Assembly: GCA_004802725.1 (NCBI GenBank)
Contig: SGPM01000053.1
Location: 45,018 to 109,017, forward strand
DNA length: 64,000 bases
Reading direction: 5' to 3'
Source of the DNA: Antrodiella citrinella
Taxonomy: Eukaryota > Basidiomycota > Agaricomycetes > Polyporales > Steccherinaceae
The translations under genes and the position numbers were made by a program. Below are positions 24,415-35,871 of this stretch, piece after piece (the first letter of the stretch is position 1; each line of letters opens with the position of its first letter). Under the pieces are notes generated by a model, which ran no database searches, had not been told where the DNA came from, and was given only the letters and a program-made list of their open reading frames with translations.

Positions 24415-26473
24415 CTTAGCCGATTGGCCTGCAAAGAAGCCGATGTCCAGCTTTCCAATCCCTGTCGTGAAAAACATCGCCGGTGCATTGGTAAGCAAGG
24501 GCAAATGTGAGGCGTGAACGGACCACTCACAACTTTTGGCATTGCCGATTGCAGTACAAGACTCGAAAACATCCTTTACAAACCCGCATCCGGTGCAGGT
24601 CGGGCTGCACGTACACTCCTGAGCAAGCGCACGCGTTCGAATAGCACCGTTTCGGGATCTTCCAGTACCGACACTCATCGCTAGGCCTGGAGGGCTGCTT
24701 CGCCGGGGGAGTCGTCTCTCGGATGTCTGCTGTCAAACCGAATACTTTCCCGTATGCCAGCCAGGCATTATGGGCTTTGGTCTTCATCCTGATAAGCTTC
24801 TCCTCGTCGTAGGTTAGGGCGGCAAGAATCGTATCCAACGTCTCGTGCCAGAGCATTATCGTGTTGTCCCTCATATGTTCTCCGACTGCAGCGACACGAG
24901 TGCAAGCGTGAGCGCGTGTCGCAAATTCAGTGAGACCGACTAATAGCTCAAGCACAACTTCAAAATTGTCCTCGAGATCAGCGCCAGTCCACATATGGGA
25001 GAAGACTGTGGCTCACAATCGAGAGTGCCTTCTTCTTCTTCATATTGAGCCAAAGTAAGAGTAACACTGTAGATGGCAGTGATATTCAGTTGTTTGGACA
25101 AGTAAGACTCTTGTGCCATCGGATGATGAGATTGTTCCGGTCTACCGTCTAGACGTAGCAGGAGTCTTCAACCATATGAGCACAAGATGTTCGACAAAAA
25201 AAACCAATGAGCCACTCACACAATAGCATGAGTCAAATCCGACAAGGTAAGTAGCTTCACGCCGTACTTAGAGGGGCACACTTGTCTATCATGTTGTGAG
25301 CGGCACATCTGTCTCTGACAACAGAGTAACGAGATAAGAATGAGTTTTGATAAGAGAGGAGCGTGGACTTGAGCAACGACTTCGGGTGCGAATTCAACGA
25401 TTCTCAATGTCAGAGAGACCGCCGCATAGACATCTTCGCCCTCTACTCGCTCATCTCGCAATACGAGACATAATCTTTTGATAAGATCTTCCGGGAAGGG
25501 GTGAGGAGCGGAGGTCATGACGTCTCCTACGACGGAGGGGCCTTTTGGATTAGCCATTACCGCCACATGATGGTCGGTCAGAGCACGCCAATAGTCACCA
25601 GTCGGAAAGTAGGTCCATGTGTACAAGTGAACTTTGATTCCATAGGAAGAAAATGGATACACACTCCCTCCCCAAAGCTCCCTGTTGATTGCAGTAAGTG
25701 ACCGTGTCATATTTGTTGAGACATAGAACTCACTTCATGAGAGCGAATTGCTGAAACACAGCCACCATGAAGCTTGAAAGTCTGCCATATGTGCCCGGCA
25801 GCACCAAATACGGAGAACGAAAGGTATAAGATTCGGGGAGGACGTGCATGAGACGTCGGTGATTCCATAGGGCCTCGCAAAGACGGTCGTGTTTGTCCAT
25901 GACGTTCTGCACGATGTGAGCGACCATTATTTCTGTCCCAGAGGGAGATGCAATGTGCAGCACGAACGAGGAAAGCAAGGTCAAGATCTCGAGGCTGTAT
26001 GCCACGTTCTCCAAAAAAAGAGACATTGAGTCCGACATTTGAGGCAGGCTGAGGCTTGAACATACCTTGAAAGAGCCAGATTCTAGACAGTACATATCCG
26101 GTTCCGACACGATATCCATCAAGATACCCGGCAGACCGCTTTCCTCATAGACATACCATTGTGGCGTGATATTTGGCGGCATTATGTCGCCTGGATGCGT
26201 GTATCCGGGCGCGAGGGTATGCAAAAGTCGGATGGTTTGTGGGTGCTGGTTTCGATGTAGGTAGAACATCCATTGGGCCACATTCTCAGGTTCCAAAAGT
26301 GCCACTTGTGTCCAATCCACGGAGAGAACGTCCACGGTACCGTCAACGTTCGTACGCCCGAACTGAGTGAGTGGAGGGAGAACTTCGCTTGCGGATGGGC
26401 CGTGGTCGATAGACGCAATATCGGCAGTGGCGTCATTGTCACCACCGTTAGACTCGGTACTGTTAGTAGACAT
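24415..26473 (-). CDS. MYND-type zinc-finger protein
   Basis: MYND fingers are protein-interaction modules. In Agaricomycetes they often sit at the C-terminus of large uncharacterised proteins, as here. Exon 1 is 26473-25734. It splices (intron 25682-25733) to exon 2, which starts at 25681 and runs to about 25214. A further exon covers about 25010-24531, and the last is 24461-24415. The finger spans the final intron: the Cys run RCYSNACACSG, then CKGCFRVLYCNRQCQK, then after splicing LDWKAGHRLLC, giving the MYND order of Cys residues with the closing His and Cys. The middle is helical and Leu-rich with no recognised domain. The junction near 25210-25010 could not be solved in phase. An unusual intron or a frame lesion there is possible. 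Confidence 0.7.
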
Positions 26474-27690
26474 CTAGAGCTACTTCAATTTCTGGTCTTC
26501 AGTTGGAGAACTCAATAAATATAATCATGATTACTGACCTGATGAGGGTTAGATTGTGACTGTCTGGGATGGGATGAGGACAGATGGGGCGTCCAGAATG
26601 GGCGGCTGGGACATCTTTGTTACATGCGCGTCTATACACACAGCCTGTAGGTCAAAACATTATTGATGCGACATCACTGTGGACGACACAATGAAAAATA
26701 AGGACAATAACTGCAGATGAGTAGATTCTTGAGTCGCCGTTTGCATAAGCCAGAGAGAGACTTACCTCTTGTACTCGCGACAAATACCAGACGACGAGCT
26801 TGTACTATGGCAGTCGGGTTTCGATCTTAACGATGATGCAGCTAACCTTTGGACTCACCGCAGATTTGAAACCGACTCGGGGTGAGATGACCTACGCTCG
26901 AGGAGGTGAAATCGGATTTCGAACTAGCCTGTATGCGGTTGTGAGGCTGACGGCTCAGGGCCTGTTTTCGGATGCTCGTCTAACTCGAACTAAGTCGTCC
27001 AGGAGGGTGAGCTAGCTCTCACGCCAATTTGGCGGGTAGTTCGACTTCGACGCAGACTGAGTTGGAGCATCCGGATTCCTAACCTCCCTTGGAATGACCG
27101 AGTACACCGAGAGTGGGACGGCTCTCGGGGGTCTTCGGAGAGTGGGCGAACCCAAGCGCTCGGTGGTGATATGACGGCGGGAGAAACCGGGTTTGGCCAC
27201 TTGAATCGTCGGGGTCCATCGAGTGCGGCGGTAAGCTTGCTGTAGCGAGCAAGAAAACGAGCATCTTATCCCCGAGACGACGCGGACCACGTTGGGGAAC
27301 ATTGTCGACACAAGCAAGCCGATTGAAAATGCGTGTCTGCAACAAGAGGCAACAAGAGGACATCATCAATCCTTTGCGTACCTCGCTTCCTTGGAGCCTG
27401 CGATGTGTTCCTCCAACTTCCTTGTCCGCCGCGGCATCGGCATTAATGCGACCTACAAACAAAGCTAAGGACGTATCAAGCACCAATATCGCGTTGTCGA
27501 CGAACGCGCTATGTTCAGCACTGAACGCACAGACATCCATCACCCGAGACCAATCGTCAACACGATCTCAAAACACACAACACACACCGAATAAATCGCA
27601 GAAAAGTCGTGAAATAGTGAATTATGCAGTATGTACCCCAAATACGAGAGTGTTCACAACAATTCCAAGATCAAAACGTTGTTGTTACAT
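26474..27690. other. Intergenic region
   Basis: Between the leftward MYND and porin genes. Open frames near 27080-27710 on both strands overlap each other and lack motifs or usable splice partners. Nothing else seen. Confidence 0.4.
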
Positions 27691-28907
27691 TTATCCCTCG
27701 AAGACGAAGTGAGCGCCAACCTACAACCATAGAAAACGTGATCAATTCAATGATGCCATTCACGTTGAGAAGCAAAATATTCTCGTACCTTGTGGGCGGG
27801 GCCAGCGGGGTTAACCTCGTTCAACTTTTGGGTGTCGAGAGCCAGACCGAAGGAAGCCCGGACACCAGGACGGAGGGTCTGGGTGTAGCCTGAAGCGAGA
27901 CCCAAGTGTCAGAGAGTGAACAGATCATGATAACGTGCCAAAAAACTAACCGAGAGCAAGGATACCGTGGTTGTTGATCTTTGCCTTGAGGAATCCAGCA
28001 CCGTCGAGGAAACTATCCACGACATATAAACAACCCACTCTACAGACCACAAAAACGAGTAGGTACTCACGCCTTAGCACCGACCTCCAGAGAGACACCC
28101 TGGGTGGTAGCCTTGGTGTCGTAGATGGCCTTGGCACCGGCCTCAACGTCGTTGCTGACGCGGTGGTAGTAGCTGGCAGCGAAGGTGCTCAAGTTTCCGA
28201 GACCATGGAGGGTGACGGCGTATTCAGGGGCGCTGAAGCCGACGGCAGCAGCGTACCGAGTGACCTTACCCTCAGTGACGTTGTAAGAAGCCTCACCACC
28301 GAGAAGGAAACCGTCACGGCCAACAACAGTGTCAGCGGTGAAAGTCGGGCCCTACGAAAGTTGTGTTCCCAAGTTAGAAACAGGCACTTTTTGCAACGCG
28401 TCAGCAGGGGGGACGTTACCTTGAAGACATCAAGGAAAGCACGGGTGTGGAGGCCGGGCTGCTTGTAGATGGAAGAGAACAAGGCAGTCCTCTTTCCGCT
28501 GTCAGGGAGGAGCGTGGTGCTCAAGTCAAACTTGAGACCTTTCGCGAGGTGGTTCTCGGCCTCAATCTGGGTGCGGAGGACGTTGGCGGTCGTCCAGGCC
28601 TGGGTAAAGACAACACCGTGGGCCTTGTCGGAGTACTTTGCCTCGACATCGCCCGCGATGAGGTTGCTCTTGGCATCCTGGTTACCAGCGACCTTGAAAG
28701 CGACGTTGGTAGGAGTGGTGGTCTTGACCTCAATGGAGGCTCCGTTGAGGTAAAAGTCCTTGCCCAGCAAGTCATTGGAGGACTTGCCGAGATCCTACGT
28801 GTCACGAAAAGCAAAACGTGAGTATCTTCTGGGCATCGCGAAATACGAACTCGACAATGAAGAAGACATACCTTCCAGGATGGGGGAACAGGTTGAGGGA
28901 GAGACAT
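27691..28907 (-). CDS. POR1: Mitochondrial outer-membrane porin (VDAC)
   Basis: VDAC is the beta-barrel channel that passes ATP, ADP and other metabolites across the outer mitochondrial membrane. Six exons fit exactly: 28907-28872, 28794-28420, 28351-28071, 28012-27951, 27889-27789 and 27720-27691. They give 294 aa, the normal family length. The protein starts MSLPQPVPPSW with the amphipathic N-terminal helix region (DLGKSSNDLLGKDF). It then shows alternating beta-strand sequence with a GLK motif (AKGLKFDLS). It ends KVGAHFVFEG, as fungal porins do. The first exon codes only 12 residues. Codon use is strongly biased to C/G-ending codons (AAG, CTC, GTC), unlike its neighbours, which fits high expression. 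No defect was seen. Confidence 0.95.
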
Positions 28908-30529
28908 GACGAAGATTGAGTGACGTTGAACGAGGAGTTGAAGGAAGAGGGCGGGGGAAACAGCAAGACGCGCTTTATGATGGGTGCCGGGTCCGGCCGG
29001 AACTGCGACTGCACGTTGCTCGCACTCCCCCGACTCCCGGCTCCGGCTGCACGATGCCTCACCTCTACGAGCTTGGCCCGGAGTTTACATCCTCTCTCTC
29101 TCAAACCTGTCAAAGGCGTGCTCCTTTTCAAGTTTCTTCCGATCTGCAACTGTAGCACGCTGAGAGTGGTTCGCCATTTCTAGCTTGTCTCGTCTATCTT
29201 GTTGTATAATTCGAGTTCATGAATCATGACGACCAGTGGCGTCATATAACACGACGAATTTCGTCTTCACTGGTACCGTAGGCTGAGGATGATGCATATT
29301 TTTCGTAGCCGAGATAGATTCAGTCAAGTGCTACATCGAAAGACAGATAGGGTCGCTGAAATAACAACCGTGAACACTAGTCGGGATAGAATTTAGAAAG
29401 AACATCATCACCCGATGGCCGACTCCGATGCTCAGAGTACTCTTTGTTTCTGTAAGGGTAGGCTGATTAGGGTGCCGCTTGTATGGGAGAGTACCTATAA
29501 AGCTTTGGGCAATGTCGAAGAGCGTATCGTCAGAGATACGGATACTCGTGGCATGATACCATATCCTGTGAAGAGTTCAGTCATGTTGATTCTCGATCAA
29601 TGTAGCATTGTTTTTGCGAAAGCCCAGCCTGATGTTGGTTGAAGTTGTCGACAGTAAGTCTGACCGATAAATGCATTACTGACGCGTCTCGGAAACGATT
29701 GGCTCATCTGAACTATCGACACCGTGAGCGGGTGGTGCTAGCCTTGTGTAACAGGCATGCTGCAGGTAATCACAGATGCAGGTCAAAGATTGTGTGAACA
29801 TGATGGACGCGAGCTCGATACTGGGATCTAGTATTGCAATCGGAGGATGACGGGAGACTCGGCGAGAGCCTTGTAAAACTCATGGGAGTCGCGTGTGTTA
29901 TCAACCAACTGCTACATCTGTGGGGTTTCTCATCTTCAGTGACGAAAGCTACATGAGGCCTGCGACTACACGTTCTGTCAGAGGAGGATAAATCATAGCT
30001 GGAGACTCTCAGAGTTAGAGAGGTTTCAAGTTGAGAGAGACATGCGCCAACGGCAGCTGCCGAGAGCTTCAAACACCGCCGATTGCCAGTGGCCCAGGGG
30101 CCGTTCAAGAGGTTTGCTGCCGACCAAATATCTCTGAGCGTGATATCGCCCAAATTGACCACAATTTCATCGTGAATGCTCGACTGGAAACCGACAATGG
30201 ACAGGGATTCCATATTCATTCGTGGCTGTTTTGGGGACGCATCTCAACACGGACTCGCACCGAGCCCTCCAATGTCCTCGAGCTCGACCTTCATGTAGGC
30301 GTATTCACTTGACAACACGGAGCAAGAAGAATGGAAACGTCGAGATTGCAAACACTCTAGATTCATGCGAAGTCTCTCTGCAATCTTAGTATGTCGCTGT
30401 GAATTGAAAGTCTAAGACATACGAGTTGCTGACCACGTCACCGCAGAAGATAAATGCATCTCCAGCTTTTTCTCCAGTACGAAGGAAGACGACGACCTGA
30501 TACCTATGGATAGTGACGTACATGTCTCG
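28908..30529. other. Intergenic region
   Basis: Porin promoter side and the flank of the FunK1 pseudogene. One 75-codon frame at 29415-29642 (+) has no recognisable family. Another at 30031-30312 (+) overlaps a frame on the opposite strand. Neither is supported. Confidence 0.4.
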
Positions 30530-32396
30530 CTGGAGAGTCTCTTCAACGGCAGGGTCATTGGCGATTACCCTCCGGCGGATTTCATTCATGCCGTGTATGG
30601 AATGAAAGCTCGCCGTTCCGAGTGCAACACTTCGCAATATGGTACTTCATACCACATTCATACACACACTGCTCCGTTTTAACGCACAGGTGCTATGAAC
30701 AACTATCTGCAGCGCATGGTCAACGCGTCGGAGGAGCTGCTGGGACATCGAACTGTTGAGTAACCGTTCAGCACGCAGGGTTACCAGGTCTCACTTTCCG
30801 ACAGTTTTGCGGATGTGAAAAACCACTTCGATTGCTGTTTCTAGCTTGTGAAATCTGGGCGGAATTCCCCAGTCCCCATCGACAGAAGAAGGACAAGCAA
30901 GAGTCGCTCTGATGTGAACGGCGTACTTGTGAGTCCTTAATCTACCTTGATTCTTGGTTACTCGGAAAGTACGGAGTCAGATCTTTCTCCACTGGGTTTC
31001 TCATCGAGGATTACAATGACCTTGATCTACATGGACCGCATTGGCGTCGTCAAGAGCACTCCATTCGATGTCATTGACGAATTCCACTTATTTGTGCTCT
31101 ACGTCACCGCCATTCAGCATAGCTTTCCGTCCCAACTTGGCTCCCCTCCCCCCCCACCCCCTGCTTATGTTCTCGGAAGGTTCGATGTACGCTGATGTGC
31201 TGGACACCTACGGAGATGCTGTTCTCGATCTCTCTGGTGCCCAAGATGTTCATGAGAACGCTTTAGTCGATCTGCGCCTCTCAGTGGGCAGGTTTATCCA
31301 TTCCAACATGCGACGCAATCGGCCGTGGTACAACCGTCCTCTCAGTCAAGGCCGTCACAGACAGAGAGTCGGAAGTGAAGCTGTGTGGGAAGGATAAGAC
31401 GATGGCGAAAATCTCGTGGCAACCCAGGAAACGTATTAGCGAGGACCTCCATATCCGCGCTGTGAGGATCTGTACGCGAAATACCCAACGAAGCACCATC
31501 TCCCGAAACACACCGTCGATACGCAATGCTCCCCGCAGCGTACGACGGAGGAGCTGGATCTTCCGGGGGCCTTCATGATGATTCTACCATAGGACAACAC
31601 CCCAGACCGCGTCTGCAGGATCCCAGTCATGACGGAATACAAGCCTCTCAGGAGTGTGAACGGGTTTGACGAGTTCAAAGCCGTATTTGTAGGGGTAGTG
31701 AGAGATATTGTACGTCCTTGGCCGTCGTTACTCTCAGTATTGTTGACGTTTGCCCCTCAGGACACCATGCTGCTTATGAGACATCCCGTATTCTTCACCG
31801 TGACATCAGTATCAACAACATCATGTTCTATCGGGACCCGGGGCGCGGTGTTGTCGGGGTTCTATGCGACGGGGACTTCGCCAAGAAGCTGCCTGAGGGA
31901 GGCGTAACAATGGACACCATCGTGGAGGACATAATCCCCCCCCCAGTTGGAAACCAAGTCGAAAGCGAATCCGGATAACACTGTCAAATCCTTCAAGGTC
32001 ACAGAGGTCAAAACTACGCCAATCCGGCCGAACATACCTGGGGCCATGTCGCCGAGTGGCTGGACTCGGAACTGGAAGCTGTCGAGGACAAAACGACCTT
32101 GTTCGTGACGAGGCCCGCCACCGAAGCCCTTTTGGAGAAGGTGCGTCCCGATTACCGAAGTCTACTTTCCACCTGGGTGTGCCCAATCAACAACAAGACC
32201 ATGAAGCCTCTTCTTGGAGGCCAAGGCCGTGCTGGACATCAAGCAGATCTGGGTTCGACAGCATGTCGATGGAGCGGACGATGAGGTCAAGACGGATATC
32301 GCTCGTACGTCCAAGAAACTCAGAACGCGCGTGGAAGAACGGGAGCGGATCCTTACCTGCAACGCTTTCATGCAACGCCTTGGTGCAACGCTGTGA
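30530..32396 (+). pseudogene. FunK1 pseudogene, copy C
   Basis: Conserved FunK1 blocks appear in the right order but in shifting frames. They are PPADFIHAVYGMKARR (30570-30620), YMDRIGVVKSTPFDVIDE (31025-31080), AVLDLSGAQ (31220-31246), KTMAKISWQPRKR (about 31395-31435), MTEYKPLRSV (31629-31660), ILHRDISINNIMFYRD (about 31785-31835) and VGVLCDGDFAKKL. The tail ends ILTCNAFMQRLG with TGA at 32394-32396. It is closer to copy B than to A. Lesions include frame slips near 31015 and 31190, DWD changed to DGD (loss of the aromatic residue), and absence of the RTGTGPF activation segment between about 31980 and 32100. It lies on the opposite strand to copies A and B, 14 kb away. Confidence 0.85.
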
Positions 32397-32630
32397 GGCA
32401 CTGTGCATAGATTTGTATTCGTTCTCTATCCATTTCTTCTGCAGTGCTCTCTCGACGAGATGTATATTCAGTCTGACTACTTAGTGTAGGCCGTTTGTAC
32501 GTCTTTTCTTAGTCCTGCACATCATATATTAGTCAGCTATCTAGAACTAGTAGTACTATAACTCTGCTTCTACACCAATTCTATCCTTACGTCGCATCGT
32601 CCTACCTCGTCTGAGTCTCGGTCCTCGAAC

Positions 32631-33214
32631 ATGCCGCCACAATACATTTCTGCTGATGTGCGTACTGCTATCAAGTTCGCCTGATCAGTGGGCTTTACCG
32701 AACCTCCAGGAACTGGCATCTCTTATGAAGAGCGGCAAGACCCCGATGAAGGACTACTTCGTCGTGGACGTACGAGATGACGACCGAATCGGTGGTCATA
32801 TCAAAGGATCTCACAACGCACCGTCGTCAGATTTCCTGACGAAGGTCGACGAGTTAGTGAAGCAGACGAAAAATGTCCCGACGGTGATCTTCCATTGCGC
32901 GTTATCGCAGGTTCGGTGAGCACTTTCACATTTCTGCAGGAGACGTCCACTGTTGAGCTTGATTCCATGGTAGAGGCCCCAAAGCTGCCAGGGTGAGGTT
33001 AAGTTCTCTTCGCGACGTCGGTCGCATTCTCACAACCTCTCCGCAGATCTACTTAGAAACGCGAGACCTGCTTCAATTAGATGGTGAAGACAGTCAGTAT
33101 CAGGTGTACATCTTGCGAGGAGGGTTCCAAGATTTCCAGGCGAAATATAGAAATGATCCTGACTTGGTTGAGCACTGGGACGAGGAAATCTGGGGGCAGG
33201 AGTGGTCTATATGA
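32631..33214 (+). CDS. Cdc25-like rhodanese-fold phosphatase (Ibp1/Ych1 type)
   Basis: Small single-domain rhodanese proteins of this group are dual-specificity phosphatase or arsenate-reductase-like enzymes related to Cdc25. Four exons (32631-32657, 32710-32915, 32974-32992, 33047-33214) give 139 aa. The start MPPQYISADELASLM opens the domain. The core strand DYFVVDVRDDDRIGGHIKGS is followed by the active-site loop HCALSQVRGPKAAR, with the nucleophilic Cys and the closing Arg of C-x5-R. The third exon is only 19 nt and codes the RGPKAAR half of that loop. The tail has the YILRGGFQDF strand typical of the family. Its 3' end faces COX20 with 155 bp between stops. Confidence 0.9.
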
Positions 33215-33368
33215 TCTGCGACGAGACATGGAATAGGGCAAAGTCATTATGTGTATTGCGTTTGTTCTTTCTATTGTATCCATAAATTTGACGACCTCTC
33301 CGTACACCCTAGTCGAGATTCGCAGCACTTGTCTAGGATTCTTCCGACCGGGGTGGACATAAAAGTCG

Positions 33369-33966
33369 CTACTTCGCCTTCTGTGAGTCGGCCTTGGGGT
33401 CCCCGCCTTCGGCCTTAACAAACCGTTTGGGCATTCGCTCAACGACCTGCTGTACTCTCCGTTTCTCGTTCTCCAAGTTCGCTTGGCATATTGACCTACC
33501 ACACACAACTTTAGCCTTGCCTTGCCTATGGGCACGATATTCAAGAGGACATACCATGTGCCAATGGAGATGATCATGAACGCACCAACTGCCCAATTGG
33601 ACGCGACTATGACACCTACCATCCAGAACGCAGTTAGCTTCGGATAGTCAAGCGTGATCTCACTGTCACTCACTGGTGCTCATGCCTCGAATGACACCGA
33701 TACCTAGTCCGCTCGCGATTCCACTAAGCAGACTATTCCTCGCGCATGGTATGTCACCAATCTTCTGGATGTCGTCCCGAACGGATATTCTCTTCCTTAT
33801 GCCAAACGCAGAGTATGTTCTTTAGCTACACGCAACTGGAATGACATGGAGGTAGAAATACCTTGACGGCTTCGCGTATGTCTCCCCAAGTGCTTCCTGT
33901 GCTTTCTACTCGATACACTGGTTTCGGAGACGATGTCTCATCTTGAGGTTTGGAAGGGGTCTCCAT
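33369..33966 (-). CDS. COX20: Cytochrome c oxidase assembly factor COX20
   Basis: Cox20 is an inner mitochondrial membrane chaperone that guides Cox2 maturation. Four exons (33966-33862, 33791-33674, 33615-33555, 33495-33369) give 136 aa. The family core is present: DDIQKIGDIPCARNSLLSG, then a glycine-rich membrane segment (GIASGLGIGVIRG), and a second one (VIVASNWAVGAFMIISIGTW). A charged C-terminal helix (CQANLENEKRRVQQVVERMP) follows. Two closely spaced hairpin membrane helices and the PCARNS motif are diagnostic. The intron 1 acceptor (GGAAG) has a purine-rich flank and is the weakest junction. Regulation could not be read. Confidence 0.85.
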
Positions 33967-35871
33967 GAGGTGGCCGCAAGTACATGGCTGTTAGCAGGTT
34001 GCGGTGGTAAACGCACGAGGCGCCGTTCGGGCGTTTCCGACCAGTCAATTCTGGGGAGTGTCTTTTTGAAATTTGTGTATAGTTCACAGGTCACCGGTCA
34101 CCTCTAGTCACCTAGTACCAACCTAGTAACTCACAGCTGCACCATATCTCACTATGTAATCTCACTTATTACACAGATCGATATTGCAATGCGCCCCGAC
34201 TCTTATTTACGACCAGTCTGCCCTACGATTGTACCAGCGCTCGGACCTCCCTTGGACGCGTCCAAGCTCAACTTCAAGTTCTCTTGCACACTCGCCTCAT
34301 AACCTGACAACGATCGTCTCTTGGGCGACTTTGAAGGGATGGCGATATGTTTGTATGTTCTTCTGTTGAACTACCTATTTAATAGCCCATTACTCAGTAT
34401 AGCTCATCCTCGTCTTTCGTGGTCCTCGTCCTGGGACAAGAATTCGTTACGACTGGCACCCTCCGTGCTATCACGTCCTACCATTGGTCATCCGTTGAGC
34501 ACCAAATACTACTACTAATAACTTCATGCATGCCTAGATGTCGGATCCGCGTCTGTTACATCAACCTCCAGCAATTCTCGAGCTCTCCCACCCGACAGCT
34601 CTGCAGGTGCCAATATTGTGGCCGGAAAGTGGAGTGCAAAAGTGAGGTAAGTGCCATATTGGACACACCCAGTGTTTGATGCCAGTATTCTGATTCCTAG
34701 AAATACTTTTGTAACTAGTCGGAGGGTCTGTCGATGGTAGTGGCAGGGCACCTCAGGATCCTTATCACGATTCCATTGCGTCATTCAAAGCTCAAGGCGG
34801 ACATGTCGTTAACTGAATTAATTCACGAGATTCTGACATAGTAACCGATCCCCATAACCTCTTCACCGAAGGTTCTCTCAACTAGTCGCATCTCCCACCC
34901 ACAGTTTCACTCCAGTGACATCCTCGTCTCATTTCCGATCGTCTCTTCCGAATACGAGTGGCAGGGCGGCTTCCAAGGAAGACAGTGAGGTATCCAGTAC
35001 ACGAGGATAGTGGGTTAGACGCGAGGGTTCATTGGCGGCCTAGTATAATGAAGATGCCTCCGGCATACACGAATCTCGGGCCGAGTATAGTCACGGTGCG
35101 CCGCGACAACAGTGCAATACTAGTGCATGATGGTGACACAGCTAACATTAGGGAAGCCTCGAAGTGGTTCTTCAACAGTCGTGCCTCCTGCGAACCCAAG
35201 CCGAGGGAGGTGAAACTGAAGGAGGTTGATTCTACTCGCTTTACCTGCGGTGCGTTCCAGTCGTCTTTATAAGTCTCGCACCCAATAGCTAATTTATCGC
35301 GTAAGTTTGTGACTGAGAGTTTTCGCTTATAGAGCTTCCAACATGTTATTATGATTGTAACAAGATGCCCATGTTCAAGTTGTGACATGGCGGGCGCGCG
35401 AAACCCTCCGGAGAAAAGACGACCACACTCGGTCGAAGTCACAAAGACATAGTGCGTACGGACATCTGTAAGGGCATAGACAAGACCTCATAGCCGTGTT
35501 GATGGTCATCGATCATCTCCTGTTGCTAATCAGTGCGAACAGGCTGGGCAGAACAAGGACAACCTAACCCGGAGCTACTCTGATGTCCAGAGCAGTGTCC
35601 GGGGTCACATCAACCTACATGTTGCAACTCGCCGCGCCACAGCTTGCTCAAGGAAGGATATCACCGTGCGTCTAACATATCATGTAGAGTCTGCTCGCAT
35701 TGTATTCTTATTGATGGTTCTTTTGCTAATCATTGAGACGGCATTTTTGACGGAAGAAGATATAAGGAGGACCTGAGCGTCGACACTGGCAGCAATTCGT
35801 TCTAAACTCTAATACCACGCAGCCCTCACCTTTTGTAGTCCTCTCCACCGGACTATGGTCGTAGAACTTCA
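33967..35871. other. Intergenic region
   Basis: Promoter side of COX20 and the flank of the membrane-protein gene. Frames at 34958-35272 (+) and 35029-35442 (-) overlap each other, show no motif and look accidental. Confidence 0.4.

Noticed and set aside
27080..27712. Overlapping 136- and 154-codon frames on opposite strands upstream of the MYND gene
   Set aside because: No domain, no splice partners and no codon bias like that of neighbouring real genes.
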